Origin: Durusdinium trenchii | Lineage: Eukaryota > Sar > Dinophyceae > Suessiales > Symbiodiniaceae | Direction: 5' to 3' | DNA: 64,000 nucleotides | Assembly (NCBI GenBank): GCA_963970005.1 | Contig: CAXAMN010023306.1 | Coordinates: forward strand, 60,292 to 124,291 | Shown: one piece after another, positions 42,837 to 55,920 of the stretch | Numbering within the stretch: the stretch's first letter is position 1 | Layout of the letters: the number at the start of each line of letters is the position of its first letter | Position numbers and translations under genes: made by a program | Notes under the pieces: generated by a model | Told to the model about the DNA's origin: nothing | What the model saw: only the letters and a program-made list of their open reading frames with translations | Databases searched by the model: none

Positions 42837-45800
42837 TGCGCATGGTACATATGACATAAATGACAGATAGATAGATAGATAGCCAGTAGTTTTTTAGTTT
42901 TGTTTTTATACCTGCTTTTTTGAGGATTCCTTCCTCATAGGTTGTCCATGCTTGCCTGCTGAGATGCTTAGCTAGATTTTCTGCCTCCGACCGCTTTTGA
43001 CATGTGGAAACAGAACACGCTCCCAGGCCTTGGTGCTTGAGTCGATGCAGCGACATGCCGAGCCTCTGACAGAGTAGATAGACCAGTTAGACTCGACCTT
43101 AAAGAGAGGTGAAATGCAACATTTAAGCCCCCCTTGACCTATGCTCCTATACATTGAAGTTCCACACAGCTATAATTTAGCAGCCCAAAGGCCTTGTGCC
43201 GTCAAGGGCCCAAGGATGGTCAACACCTTTTCACATCTCTGACGTCTCACCTGACAGACCAACCCTCTTTGGCAACAAAGGGCTACCCGCAGGCCAGCTT
43301 GAAGCTGGCTCAGCTTGCTGCGGTCGTTCTGGGATGTACTTAGTTACAAACACAGAGAGAGAGAGAGAGAGACACACACACACACCAAAAAAGAAAATCA
43401 ATAATCAATAAATAAATATATATATATATACACATACACATACCTATGATATGATATGCTATGATATGCCACTCCCTGCTATCTCCTCTATGCCATTGAT
43501 TCAGATTAAGCGATGTTGTATAGTTCCTATTGATAGTTGACTACGGAAAGCTTGGCAGGAACCACACTTGCCAAGCCAAATCCATCTAAACTCCGGCCTT
43601 TCACACTGTTTTAGCTTTGCCGCTTTTCCAAGGCAACTGGCGACAAGGGCCTTTCTCTCAGAGCGTGTTGGTCAAGCTGCCGAAGAAAGAGGTTCAATCA
43701 CAGCCCTGGAAGACCAGTTGTCGATGAAAGGGAACGAATGGTCAGTTTGTGAAACCTAGCTGGTTCAAGGGCATGGACTTGCTTGATTGGTCAAGTTCTG
43801 GTCAATGGATGGGCGGTGAGAAAGTAAAGAGTGATACTGTAGCAGGTTGAACATCTCGGCTGCAGACCTGCACAGTCATTTGTCAACTAAGGTGCTCCCA
43901 ACTCCCAGAACTCTGGAACTCGTGTGGCAGCAGCAGCTGGTCTGTACTTCAAGGGTGGAATACCTTCGTTTCTTTCGGTGGCTGTGGTTCAAGAATAGGC
44001 CATCCAAGACGGACTAAAACCCCTGGGGTCCCAGCAGCTGACTTTGGTGCAGATGGCAGCTTCTCCCCAAGTTTGGCTCCAGGATGTGCCCCAGCCAAAG
44101 CCTCTGGCTCTCAGCAAGCTGGGAGGCAGGGATTCGCGAGGTGTCGGCACTTCGAACCACGCCGATGTTGGGATTGGCTTTCCATCTCATGATTTTGCTA
44201 CAGAAAACTGTGGGCAATATGCTGCGTTCCTGGCCTTCACTACCCCTAACAACCTGCAAGAAAGTGTTCCCGCAAAATACTCGTAGCAACTAGTCTAGAA
44301 TAGTTTTAAAGATGTTTTCTTGTTTATGTTTGGAAGCACTTAGCTTTTCTTTGCAGGCCTCACTGCCGTGCCAACTCGTCTTGGCCCTCCGCAGCTCAGA
44401 TACAATGCTTTCGGTCGCAGGTGACGATCTAACCAACGAAGGTAAAACGCGGTAGTGACATAACATTTTGTACCTTTGGCTGTGTAATGGTGGTGAGGAT
44501 CTTTTTTGATGTGAGAGGTCCGTTTTTCTCTTACGAGCTTGCTGCTCAGTCGGCCTGAGGAAGAAAGACGCAGCGGCGGCTGCCACAGTGCCTGCTGCAA
44601 CGCGTGGAGCCCTGCCCCGCTCTGTGGTATTCTGGGTAAGAAGAGGATCCATCCAAAAAGTGTTCCTGGGTGCCATCAGGCTTTACCCAGGCTTTCAATT
44701 GTCTTGCAGTCTTGGTGATCATTTTGTGTTGCTGCCATTGCCGCGTGTGCACAGAGGCCTTGATGTCCCGCACCACGTGGTGAAGGGCCTAGCTCATCAT
44801 CAGATTCTGTGCAGTTGCATTCATGACGCCCTTTCTTCATTTGCAGCACAAATCAGTGTCCGCATTACTCAGGAACAAGCAGAACAGGGTGCTCTGAGCA
44901 CACTGCCGTGCTTTGAGCATGCCACTGGTGCAAGCTCTGCATGAGCAAGTCTGACTGGTGTGCTAGCACAAGACACCTGTCCCACCACCAGAGCACGCTC
45001 GCAGTCGGCTTGCTCGCGCATACGTCGGCTTCATTCCTTTTTGGCTTTCGTGAATGTTGGAGAACACTTGACTCCAAAAAGTAACACCTCAACTATTCTG
45101 GGCCACTTCCCACAGCAGAGCTTGGCCTCATCAAACGTACCATGGGGTGTTTTCCAACAACTGATCGCCAGCAGACAATTTTGATTTCTTGGGATGGCTG
45201 TGGCTGAACTGCCCCTCCCTCGACCCCCAACACAGGCTCAGCCATGCCAACCCCGGGGGCTCTCCTTTTCCGGGGCCGTTTTTGGGGGCTATGCACTGCC
45301 TCAGCCAAACCCAACTGATTTGCGCTGCACGCTGTGGCTCCCTGCATGTTGGACACGGGTTGAGACATGGCCGTTTTAGCCTGATTCAAGCATCTTCAAG
45401 CCTTGTGACCGGTTTTGCACCAAGACCAAAATTACGGAGAAGTTCCCAACGGCAGGGAGAATCGGATCTTTGGCAGTGAGGTTGTTTGGATAGCAAGCCC
45501 TTGATCACCAAGACCGCAACAGCCAGCACCACCACCCTGCGGCCGATGGGTGACAAGGGTTCATGTCGTCCAAGCAGCTTCTTTTTTGTAGTCGGTATCA
45601 CCCAGAAGCTCAATTTTTGGCGGTTTCCAGCTCCAGATAGAGAGATAAGGGGAAGCCAATACTTTCATGCAACTGTTGAGCTCCTCTGGGTCTTTGTATG
45701 TGGCCACGTGTTCTGCCGTCTGTTCTAATTTCTCATGATTGCAGGTGATGTTTGTATTGTAAGTATTGACTCGCACAACACCAGTTGATTGTTGGCCCGA

Positions 45801-46864
45801 GTGATGCAACCTTCAGGCATCGGCGTTCGAATGCAACGCATAACGTGGGATCTTCTGCCAGGATTGTGGGGCAGGTCCAGGTGCTGAAGACTCTATACGG
45901 ACCCCCAAGTCGCTGGCGAAAGCTGTCAGCTTGTAGCGACTCGTCTGATGCTGGCGAAAAAGGACGATGGCATGCGGTTTGGACACGGATGATTGCCCAT
46001 ATGGCGTGCAGAAGACGATTGAGAAGAGCATCAAAGAGATTCAAAGAGTCAAGCCAAGCATTTTTAGTTCATACATTTGTTAATTTCTCCACTGATGCTT
46101 TAGCACTTTTACATACCTTCTGCCTGGACAGCACAGGTTGCTCGCCCTCTACGTTTGTAGTCCCAATATGTCCCAATCATTTTGGCCCAGTGTGATCCAG
46201 TGTGTAGCATGTTCTTTGGAGTAGCCAATTGATGCTTTGCAGCAAGTCAGTGTACATGACATCACGATACCTTTTTTTCTCGCTCGGACGTGTTGTTCAG
46301 CATTATTCTACAGTGTTTAAGCTGTCCTCGCGCTTCAGGTATTTGTTCTCACTATCACTAGATGCCCAGTTTCCTTTCATTTTTTTTTCGGCTTTCTGAT
46401 GTGGTGTGCGTGCTGCCGAAACTCCATTGTCCGCCCTCAACAAGCACCATAGATACACATAACTCTAGTAGACTCTAGTTGATGTTGGCAATGTAAGCCG
46501 TGCAAGCCAGTTGCAGATGCGTACTGCGCGGCCAAATTGGACCAACTTCTGCAGCACACTGTGATGCAGTGATATCTCTTCTATCAATGTGCACCCAGGA
46601 TATTGTGGCAAGCTGATGCGGAGGCGGAGGGCAGGTATGTCCTTCGGAGTCCATGTGGCGGTGTGATTCACTTGAAAGCAGCACGTCCAGAAACAACCAA
46701 GACAGATATGATATGTTCAGTTTGGGCTGAAGCTAGCCATGCCCGGCCGAAAGCCAAGATGGTTGGAAGTATGAACATGTTTGCTTCTGTTTGCTCACCA
46801 GTGGGGCATGCGGGGACTCCACTGATTTTTGTGACTGAAGCCATTTTGGCTGTAATCCTGCTGC
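42837..46864. other. Gene-poor region with microsatellites and unassigned frames
   Basis: Microsatellites include (GATA)n near 42866-42882, (GA)n(CA)n at 43352-43385 and (TA)n near 43417-43430. Frames with some coding look occur at 44044-44286 (QMAASPQVWLQDVPQPK), 44700-44940 (GLDVPHHVVKGLAHHQ) and 45785-46120 (Arg-rich), but no splice structure or family could be assigned. They may be scattered exons of one or more unknown genes. Confidence 0.4.
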
Positions 46865-48976
46865 ATGTCAAATTTAATCTCTGAAAGTTCCAAAGAGAGC
46901 TTTGGAACGTGGAGCTCGTCTAGTCCAATCGACAGCTTCCTGAAGCTTCAGCACCAATGGCGGCCGGGTTGGTACTTTGTGGTCTTTGTAGTGAATGCCA
47001 CAGCTACAGCTCTGCTGTTTCCTGTGGATGACCCTGAGGACCACCTCTACCAGGACCAACCTATCTCATTGCAAAGGAGTAGATGGTGCTTTTGTTTGCT
47101 GATGCTGGCGAGCCTTGGATGTGGTTGCGCGGCGGCTTTTTTGACAAAAAGGGCCGGAGCTTCAGCTCATGTGCGGTCAGCAAGTGGCCATAGCATTAGT
47201 CTCTGGTTTGAATCCATGTTGGCCTCGATGAGCTTGGCCCCTTGTGGATTCAGATATGGATTCATACCAGTTGGCAACCACCACTCATGGCACATGGGTT
47301 TTGCATTGTGTAGGGGTCTTCTTTATTTGATTGGCTCATTCCTGTTGGAGAGGCTCATCGCTTCTCGAATGGATCTCTTAGAGCAGGCTTCGAATCAAAA
47401 CTACTGCAGTGGCTGCGTTCGCAGGCTCCTTTGGGTGCAAGCTTGGGGCGCCGGCGTGACGTCAGTGTTCTTTTTTGGAATGGGCATAATCTATGTGGTT
47501 TGTGGCCGTATATGGGACAAACTCTTGTGTGCTGCCCTGGCAATCGCAATGTTCACTTCACTGTGCAAGGTGGTGACAAGCATGGTGGCGGCTGGCTCCC
47601 TGGCGAGGTCCTTCCTTCACTTGCGTCGGGTTTTGTATGAGGCGGAGCTTGAAGACGTGCCAGCAGCTGCAAAGTCGTTGAGACGAGCCCGAAGGTTTGC
47701 CGCTCTACAGGCGATTGGCGTCTCTTTCAGCCTCGTGCTCACGATTGTGGTAGTTCCCTTTGTTCTATGTGAAAATCTGGGTGTTATGGTTGACAACGAT
47801 GCAGTAAATGCGATCAGCTTGCTTCAGGCTCTTGATTTCCTTGGGCATGCGCTCGCCGCACTGCTCCTATCAGGCAGCCACAGGTTGCCGAAGGTACACC
47901 AGACATCTTACCAAGCCGGTCGCCAGTTGTCCTGTTGGGCATGCCCCAGTCAGAACAGAGCAGCACCAGAAAAGGAAACAGCCTGGAGCCCCACCTGGAA
48001 GGCAAAAATTGAAGAGCTCTCATTGCGGGGCATGACTTTGCGCAGCCTTCTGCATTTTTATCAGGAACACCTCCCTTCCATGCCTGACTGGACATACACA
48101 CCCAAACATCACAAGACAAGGGATGTGGTCCGCAGGGTGATCATCCCTCTCACCAGCCAGGAGGAATTGGCCTTTGCAGTCTCAGCCTTGAACAGGGATG
48201 GTGCTCAAAGGGCTCAAGTCATGGTGACCCACAACTGGGGCAACAGTTTCAAACACATGCTGGCCGCTGTTGTCTCTGATGCTTTGCAGGAATGCAGTTT
48301 CAAAATGGCCGCGCAGCTGCTGGAGGAAGACTGTGCCTTTTTGTGTGGGATCTTGGCCAAGAGCCGTCGATTGGACGACACATATTGGATTTGCGCTTTT
48401 GCGGTGAACCAACATACCAGCATTTGCCACAGCAATCCTTATGACCGGGACCCCTTGACAAATGAGCTGCATCCAGTGTGTGCTTGCAGTTGCGTTAATA
48501 TCTCTGATGCGGATGGCCGAAGCAGTTCCTCAGAGATTAACAAGTTTGATGACATGATGTACCACCTCGCAACAACAGGAATTTGCAGGCAAGTGATTGC
48601 AGTGGACAAATCGTTTGAATTGTTTCGCCGTGCTTGGTGTGTGGCGGAAATTGCAGAAGCCAAACGGTTGGGCATGACTCAGTCACTGAAGCTTCTGTCC
48701 AAGGCCACTATTCAGACCTTAGAAGTCTTGGATGTTCGCAGCATGAATGCTTCATCCGAAAAGGACAAGGAGCTCATACTGGGTAAGATTCATAACATTG
48801 ACGAGTTCAATGCACAGCTGCAAGCGTTACTTTTTGACCCCACATCGGGCCTTGTTGCATCCTGGAACACCATGGACAGTTTGCAGCAGGTGGGAGAAGT
48901 TGGCCGGCTCATCCGCTGGGGCCTCGCTGATGCGGGCACTGGTAAAGTGTGGAATGCATGGGATGCCGATGAATGA
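46865..48976 (+). CDS. Multi-pass membrane protein with a C-terminal soluble domain (703 aa)
   Basis: Single exon, ATG 46865 to TGA 48974. Up to seven hydrophobic segments lie at about residues 35-54, 73-93, 144-165, 188-216, 220-245, 280-306 and 314-336. A cytosolic or lumenal C-terminal half (about 370-700) includes AQVMVTHNWGNSFKHML, then YWICAFAVNQHTSICHSNPY, then QVIAVDKSFELFRRAWCVAE. The 'THNWG...F....W...F.NQH' layout resembles TIR-like or toll-like nucleotide-hydrolase folds only loosely. I recall large related families in dinoflagellates without known function. The missing intron may reflect retroposition. Membrane topology is inferred from hydropathy by eye. Confidence 0.7.
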   Translation: MSNLISESSKESFGTWSSSSPIDSFLKLQHQWRPGWYFVVFVVNATATALLFPVDDPEDHLYQDQPISLQRSRWCFCLLMLASLGCGCAAAFLTKRAGASAHVRSASGHSISLWFESMLASMSLAPCGFRYGFIPVGNHHSWHMGFALCRGLLYLIGSFLLERLIASRMDLLEQASNQNYCSGCVRRLLWVQAWGAGVTSVFFFGMGIIYVVCGRIWDKLLCAALAIAMFTSLCKVVTSMVAAGSLARSFLHLRRVLYEAELEDVPAAAKSLRRARRFAALQAIGVSFSLVLTIVVVPFVLCENLGVMVDNDAVNAISLLQALDFLGHALAALLLSGSHRLPKVHQTSYQAGRQLSCWACPSQNRAAPEKETAWSPTWKAKIEELSLRGMTLRSLLHFYQEHLPSMPDWTYTPKHHKTRDVVRRVIIPLTSQEELAFAVSALNRDGAQRAQVMVTHNWGNSFKHMLAAVVSDALQECSFKMAAQLLEEDCAFLCGILAKSRRLDDTYWICAFAVNQHTSICHSNPYDRDPLTNELHPVCACSCVNISDADGRSSSSEINKFDDMMYHLATTGICRQVIAVDKSFELFRRAWCVAEIAEAKRLGMTQSLKLLSKATIQTLEVLDVRSMNASSEKDKELILGKIHNIDEFNAQLQALLFDPTSGLVASWNTMDSLQQVGEVGRLIRWGLADAGTGKVWNAWDADE

Positions 48977-49952
48977 GTTTTTTTGATCAACCGATCCCAG
49001 AAGATCCATGGGGTTTTTCGAATTCGGTGCATTTCGGTGCCAGCCGGCAAGTAGGAGTTAATCACACTAAGTTGATTTTACAGCCAGGTTGGCACATCCA
49101 CATTATGTGTTTCAACTTGGCAATCGAAATGTTAAAACTGGCCAAATTGCTGTAAGCGCTATTTGGCCAACACTTGATTATGCAGCAGAAACAGGACAGT
49201 TCAGGAGTTGTTCTTGCCGTCATGCGGTCCTTTCGGAAAATTATAAGCTAAACAAGCCAGAGAGGTGCTCTTGTGTGAGACCGTGTGCTTGAGACTGCTT
49301 GATGCATTGGTTTTGCGTAGTTGGACAGGTGCCAGAGGAGAGAAGCGTTCTGACTTCATGGTAACTTGGAGCATGTTGAGCAAGATGTAGCGTGGAGTTT
49401 GCAATCAAAAACTCAAGCCATCGAGGGTATCCATGTTGATAAGCCTGTGCACTGTGCACTTACAATTTGCAAGCGAAGCAAACCTTGTTTTGTTGAGGGA
49501 ACCCCTTGGGTACGCAAAACGACATGCAAGTGGAGACCATCACAGTCCGACCACCCTGAAGCCTGAAGTCTTTCAACCTGACCTTCAACTCAGGCTCCAC
49601 CCAGACATGTTGGCATGTGGTGGAGGGCCTGAAGCCGAGTTCATGTTTTGAGGCCTCTCACCGTGTAGCTGCAGCATGTCAATTTAGCAAGAAAGTAATG
49701 TTTTTTTGTTCATTTTATAGTTGGATTCATTGCCGCCAACCCTTTTGGCCCAACAGGAGTTCCACATTTGCACGGCCGTAATTTTTGGCATACATAATTA
49801 TATGAAGCGAATTCTTGTGCGACATTTATGTCAGGATGCTTGACATACAGCAAGACCATGCACTCAGTAGGCAAGGTCCCATCTTTTTCTTTCGACTCCT
49901 GGCAGAGAGCAATACGCGGTAGCGAATTTTTGCTGCTCGGCCGTGGGCAAAA

Positions 49953-52497
49953 ATGAGGATTTTGATCAAAGGTGGTGTGTGGAAGAACTCTGAGGATGAA
50001 GTGCTCAAAGCGGCTGTGATGAAATATGGCCTCAACAACTGGCCACGTGTTGCCTCTCTATTGGCCCGAAAAAGCCCCAAGCAGTGCAAGTCCAGATGGT
50101 ATGAGTGGCTCGATCCCAGTGTCAAAAAGACTGAGTGGACCCGTGAGGAGGAAGAGAAGCTGCTACACCTCGCGAAGCTTTTTCCCACCCAGTGGCGCAC
50201 CATCGCCCCGATTGTGGGCCGCACAGCTTATCAATGCCTGGAGCACTATGAGAAGCTCCTTGATCAGGCCCAGGGGAAGGATGAAATGGATGAAAACGAT
50301 CCGCGGCGCTTGAAGCCGGGTGAAATTGATCCACATCCGGAGACAAAGCCTGCTAGAGCCGACCCGATCGATATGGATGAGGATGAGAAAGAGATGTTGT
50401 CCGAGGCACGTGCGAGGTTGGCCAACACTCGCGGCAAGAAAGCCAAACGAAAGGCCCGGGAGAAGCAGCTTGAAGAGGCAAGGCGCTTGGCAGCGCTGCA
50501 GAAGCGGCGTGAGTTGAAAGCTGCAGGCATTTCCACAGCCAGGAGGTACAAATCCCGGAAGTTTATTGACTACGGGGAGGAGGTGCCCTTTGAGGCGCAG
50601 CCACCAGTCGGCTTCCATGAGGTTGGCCCAGAAGAGACGCCCAGGGTGTCCATGGGTTTGGCCAATGTCCGGCTTCAGGCCATTGAGAATCGCAGCCGTT
50701 TGGATGATGAAAAGCGCCGTCGCAAGGATGATGAGCGCAAGTTGAAGCGCCTCAAGGACGAGAATCTGCCAGAGGCGATCGAAATGATCAACAAGCTGAA
50801 TGACCCTCAGCAGTTGCGCAAGCGCACCGCGCTGAACCTACCAGCCCCACAGCTCAATGATGAGGAGTTGGAAGCCATTGTGAAGATGGGAGCTGATGCG
50901 GCTGCTTTGCAGGCGGAGAGTGCAGATAGCTCCACTGCAGGGCTTGTCCAGAGCTATGGTGACACACCTGGCTCAACACCAGTGAGGACACCAAGACGTC
51001 CAGATCCAGTGCTGCTGGAAGCGTCGGTGCAAGCAGGTGTGACGCCCCGACCTGAGCCGGGCGCTGGCGGTGCCACACCCGGAGCAACTCCAGGTGCCAC
51101 GCCCGGTGCGACGCCAGGACCACTCACGCCCAACCCCCTGCTGAACGCAACTCCTCACTTGAGAGGAGGTGGCGCTACACCCGGGCCGGGTTCAACCCCG
51201 GGGCCAGGGGCAACTCCAAAGTCCCTGCGTGATGGCTTGGCCTTGAACCAGGAGTGCGATGATTTTCTTCATGCATAACTTGACCGACTTAGCATCAGTC
51301 CAAGGTTTCTTGAAGTGGCTCAATCCCAACTGGACTAGGGGAGGTGTGTTTCAGTTCGGTTCTCATGGTCTGCAGGCCTGCCCTTATACATGCATGCATG
51401 ATTATTTACAGTATGCATGAAACCCAGCAATTCTTGATGTTTGCAAGGCTTTGGGTGTTTGCACTGAACTCTGTACTAAGCTTTCTGCACAGGAAGAGCT
51501 TGACCAGATGCCCGAGAAGCTCCGGAAGGCCAACCAGCGGATGCAGATGCAAGCAGCCTTGGGAACCTTGCCAGCCCCAATGAATGAGGTAGAGATCTCC
51601 ATGCCTGAACTCATGGAAGAGGAGGCCGATACACAAGCTCCTTTGGAGGAGGACCAAGCCGATGCCGACAAGCGTCGTGAGAAGGAAGAGCTTCGACGTT
51701 TAGAGATTGAGCGGCAGAAGCAAAGTCAGCCGGTGAAGATGGGTTTGCCTCGACCAGTCCAGACGTCGATGATGATTTTTGAGAGCTCCGCATCACAGGC
51801 GACTGGTGAGGCTTTGTCAGGCCCGCAGCACTTGTTGCAACAGGCTGAAGGGATGCTCCACGAGGAGATGGCGAACATGATCACGCGTGATGCGGTTCTG
51901 TTCCCTGTGAAGGGTGCCAAACCTCCAAAGAAGGCACCCGCAGAGATGGATGTAAGCTTGGAAGAGCTACAGTCAGCTGCTGCGATGCTTGAGGAGGAGC
52001 TTCATGCCTTCTCTCAGGCTTCAGGAGGTGATATCAGTGCAGAAGCAGCTGTTCAGGCCGCCTTCGAAGAGGGTCTGGTGAAGCAATTTGTGTTTTTGCC
52101 ATCGGCCAAGCGCTTCATGGATTCCAGGGTCATGGGGAAGAAGGAGCGCACCGAGGCGGCCAAGCACCAGTTTGAGATGCTGGATGCCAATCAACAGAAA
52201 GAGCTGAAGAGGGTGAAGAAGCTAGAGGAAAAGATGGAAAGATTGCTGGGAGGTTATACCACAAAGTCCAGACAGACTTTGCAGCACATCCGGAAGCTCT
52301 CGGAGGAGCGAGAGACGGTAGCCATTGAAACGGAGGTCTTTGAGACCTTGAGGTGCAGAGAGGAGAAGGCCATCCAGACCCGTGTCGAGGAGTTACAGGA
52401 ACTGGTGGACCGTGAGAAGAATCGGAACAAGAAGCTTCAGAACCGCTACAGGGAAGCTCAGAAGGCGGTGGATCTCCTCAATGGCAAGCTGCAGTGA
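49953..52497 (+). CDS. CDC5L: CDC5L/Cef1 pre-mRNA splicing factor (Prp19 complex)
   Basis: Exon 1 is 49953-51272 and exon 2 is 51493-52497, giving about 774 residues, close to the usual 750-800. The N-terminus IKGGVWKNSEDEVLKAAVMK followed by KSRWYEWLDPSVKKTEW and QWRTIAPIVGRTAYQCLEHY holds the two Myb repeats diagnostic of CDC5L. A basic KKAKRKAREKQLEEARR region follows, then an ATPGATPG repeat tract typical of the middle, and RDGLALNQE. Exon 2 contains LPAPMNEVEISMPE and a C-terminal coiled coil. CDC5L is a core subunit of the NTC/Prp19 complex that activates the spliceosome. The 220-bp intron begins GC, ends CACAG and sits in phase 0. Skipping it would end the protein one codon later at TAA. 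Confidence 0.93.
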
Positions 52498-53135
52498 GTC
52501 TTAATTCATGTGGTACAGAAGGCTCCGCAAGGCGAGAGTCCCAACCGTGACCGCACAGCAATTAAAGGCAAAAGGGTTCAAAGGATTCAATTTGGTGGGT
52601 TTAGCGTCGGTCTGCATCATTGCTTTTGTCACGTTGGAGTCTGACAGGAACCTTTTCCATTTGTGGATGTTTTTGGATGATTCTCGAATTGCCTAGGGTC
52701 CGACTGCTGACCTCTTGGCATTGGAATATAACTACACTTCGACCACTGAAGTAGTTTCCATATAGCAACAGACTGAAATGTGAAAAGCGCGCGGAGTGCA
52801 GTGTTCTCAGGTGCAGCTCGCATGCATGCAGCTAGCATCACCTTGGCAACTTGGAATTGTCCTGGCTACTTGTCCTTTGAGCTTTTTCCGGTGAGAAGTG
52901 AAGGAGCAAATGTAGGAGTGGCGGTGTGACTCGGGTTAGTGTTTCTGTCGTTTTCTGTGTGAAGCAGCTTTTTCTTCTAAAGTTGCTTTCCATTTTTTTG
53001 CCAACCCCATGCTGCAAGGCTTTGCTTCGACGCGTGGGATGGCATCGGCAAGACCTGTTTGTCGCACGGTAAAAAGTCTCCGGAAACTGCAGAAACGATC
53101 CATTTGGATACAACATGGTCGCTACTAAGAACAAG
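52498..53135. other. Downstream flank of CDC5L
   Basis: No convincing coding region was recognised on either strand. Its 5' part is presumably the CDC5L 3' UTR. Confidence 0.45.
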
Positions 53136-53225
53136 TGCATCGCTAGTTACTAGTAGCTTCGCGCTACATACTAGTAGTAATGCCCCTGGTACTAGTAGCG
53201 ATGCACTAGTTGCTAGTAGCTTTTT
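53130..53225. repeat. 'CTAGTAGCGATGCACT' short repeat cluster
   Basis: About five imperfect units built on ACTAGTAGC, partly palindromic (ACTAGT), are related to 33280-33350 and 58705-58790. Confidence 0.75.
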
Positions 53226-55920
53226 CTCATTCTAATGATTTTTCATTTCCTCACTGAATCATGTTGCCGGTGTTCCATGATCCGCGTGGGCAGGTGAGTG
53301 ATGCACTTGCAAGACCCAAAATACGTTTACTGACGGGTTAAGCGGTTAAGCGAAGGTGAATGGTTGGATAGCGTCCAGGTTATTTACGTATTTTGTCATT
53401 TGGCTTCAGTAACGATTGACAGCCTAGATCTTGGCATGTCACAAGGCCGCATGTACGCTCTCCTGAAGCGACAATCTTCTGGCCCTTCAGGCCAGTTCAT
53501 CTCGCTAAATACTCAAATCATACAAAGCTCAGGCACTTGAGTCTGAGCAGGGCCTAAATGCCGAAGAAAGCCATAGAGTTCTTGTCATGTCACAGCCTGT
53601 GGCACTGCAGCCCGGTGGCCATGCCTTGTGAGAACGGATGTTGGCATGCGTCCACATGAAACACGTCGTTCCTGGACGTTTCTTGGCTTCGCGTCCATTC
53701 TGGCACCTGCATGTGTCCAGGCCTGCCAAGCGCGGTTAGAGGGTTGATCATGCTGGAGGTTGTTCTGTTGTGAGGGTCCTAGGCCTCCGCGTGCCTACTC
53801 GATTGTGCGCCCCTCCATGGGTGATTTTGACACGGGTTTGTTTTCTTTTTGCAATTCGTCTCTTTAGCTTGATGTTGTGTACCTCATTGTGCAGAACCTC
53901 ATCGCAGGTGTGGCACTCTGTTGCTGGAAATCCTGTTGGTTGCAGCGGTCGGGTTGGGCCCAAGACAAGGCATTGGCATGAAAGTGCAGAGTGTTCTCAA
54001 CCGAATTTGAAGGACATTCCTTTCATGACTTCGAGGCCTTTTTCAACGATTGCTGGCTGACTGATTGCCTGTTTCGGGCTTTGGTTTCCTGTTTCGGAGT
54101 TCAGTGCTGGCAGCCCAGAGTGGCGACCAAGTGCAGCAGCGGCTGCAGGCTTCCCTTTGTCCTTAAGCCGAAGAAGCGCTTCGTGGCTTTTCGTGTTGGA
54201 CACTTGGTTGGTGAAACTGGAGCGGGGGGGAACATCGCTTGTCAGACAGTGACGCAACCACAAGCAAAACAGTCTTTGTGGCATTTGTGGCTTAGGCAAC
54301 TGGCTTTGCTTGCTTCATCCATGGGGGTTGAACGTGACGCTGAATGATGTGGATGGGCAACCCTTGTTCGAGGCTGAGGAAGGCGAGTGCAAACGGATTC
54401 ACGCAGAACACTTGCGAAGAAGACCTGGACAGAGCGTTGCCAATGGTCATACTTTACCCCTACCAATGGGTGCCTCCAGCACTTCAGGAACTGCTGTTCA
54501 GTGGGTGCCACCTCGCGGAAGCCTTGGCTCTTGCGCACCCACCAAAGCTTGGCAGCGAAGAGCCTTGTCACTGGAGTCGGTGTGCCTTGGCGAAGACTGA
54601 CTCTGCAACTTCCTTGGGGCTGAGATAAGAAGGATACCTGTCCCTCTCAACATCTTTACCTTTTCTGAGTTCTTTTCTTTGAGATCTCACCAGAGTCAAG
54701 CCAATCAATGACTTTTTTGCGTGCTAGGTATCTCACGGAGCTTCGTGCTTGGGCTGCGCGTGATGAGCGCCAAGCACCTCAAAGATCCGCACTGCCGCGG
54801 GTTGGGGGCCTGTCAAATCGAAGCGCGGAATCGAACAGTGTTTTGTCGTCCAGTCTTGAGCCCTTGTTGGGACAAGAGGCAGGCAACCATTCTTGGAGGG
54901 TTGTTGGACCTATGCCTGGCGAAGAATAGACTTCGCAGTTTTTTCCTTCTGGCTTGGAAGAAAGGCGTAGTATATAGATCCCAGAAAGTAGGCATGGTTG
55001 GTGGCTCCTGCTTGCCAGTGCACACTGGACAGCACTCGCTTGAGGCTGATCGTTTCAATCGAAGAGACAAAACTCAAGGCAGTGGGAGAGTAGATTTGAC
55101 ATACAGCAGACTTCGATCCTTGCATTCCTCAGTAGAAGATAGTAGAAGTTCAAGCAATGGGAAGGCTGGCTCAGTCACCTGTGTAGAGGAGACATGTTCA
55201 GCTTGGAAAGATAAAGTCCTTGACAAGAGAGATACTTTTGGACCGTATGTAGCGTTTGAGATCTGCAGCTCTCCCCCAACCAACCGCACAAACTCTGAAA
55301 AAAGTAGGTTGGCCTCGTGCACTGCGTGCAGCTAAGACGAAGCATCGCCTGAATGCGCTTGTCGTGGAGGCGGGGCGTTGCTATGAAATCAGTTGTGGAT
55401 AGTTGTGGTGATTACAGTGGACATTCATTGAACAAATGTCTAGTGGCAGCGCTTCATGGCAGCATCGAGATGTTTGCATAAACTTCGAGCCGCTCAACTC
55501 TTCTCGCCCCAAGCAAAAGATTGGTAAATGATTGGTACCACGAGCATTTGGCAAGTGACGCTTTTTGATGCTTTTTGGGGTTTGGGCCGGCACCACTGAG
55601 ACGCAAGCAAACAGCAGCTGAAAGGCAGCATCTTCCTGCAAATGTGGGTCCGCCACTTATGTTGCAATTGCGGCCGAGGCACAGTCCAAGGCACTGGCCC
55701 ACCCACACACACACACACATTTGCATACTGTACAACAATATATATATATATACATCTATGGACACACATGCACACATGAATCAATTTAACGGCCAACTGT
55801 ACGTACATTAGAAAAATGTCTGTATGTACACTTGCAGAAAGTGACTGTCAGCGTGTGCCCAGCTGCACAATATGCCACAATGATGCGAAGATTGAAAGAG
55901 CAGAACCCGTCTTCTCCTAG
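53226..55920. other. Gene-poor region with unassigned exons
   Basis: A frame at about 54415-54628 (ALPMVILYPYQWVPPALQ, then HLAEALALAHPPKLGSEE, then CHWSRCALAKTDS and TGA) looks coding and may be a terminal exon. Open frames at 54721-55335 are composition-neutral and not accepted. (CA)n and (TA)n microsatellites lie at 55705-55752. Confidence 0.35.

Noticed and set aside
54721..55335. 204-codon frame as a gene
   Set aside because: It has no ATG at its start, no recognised domain and overlaps equally open frames.
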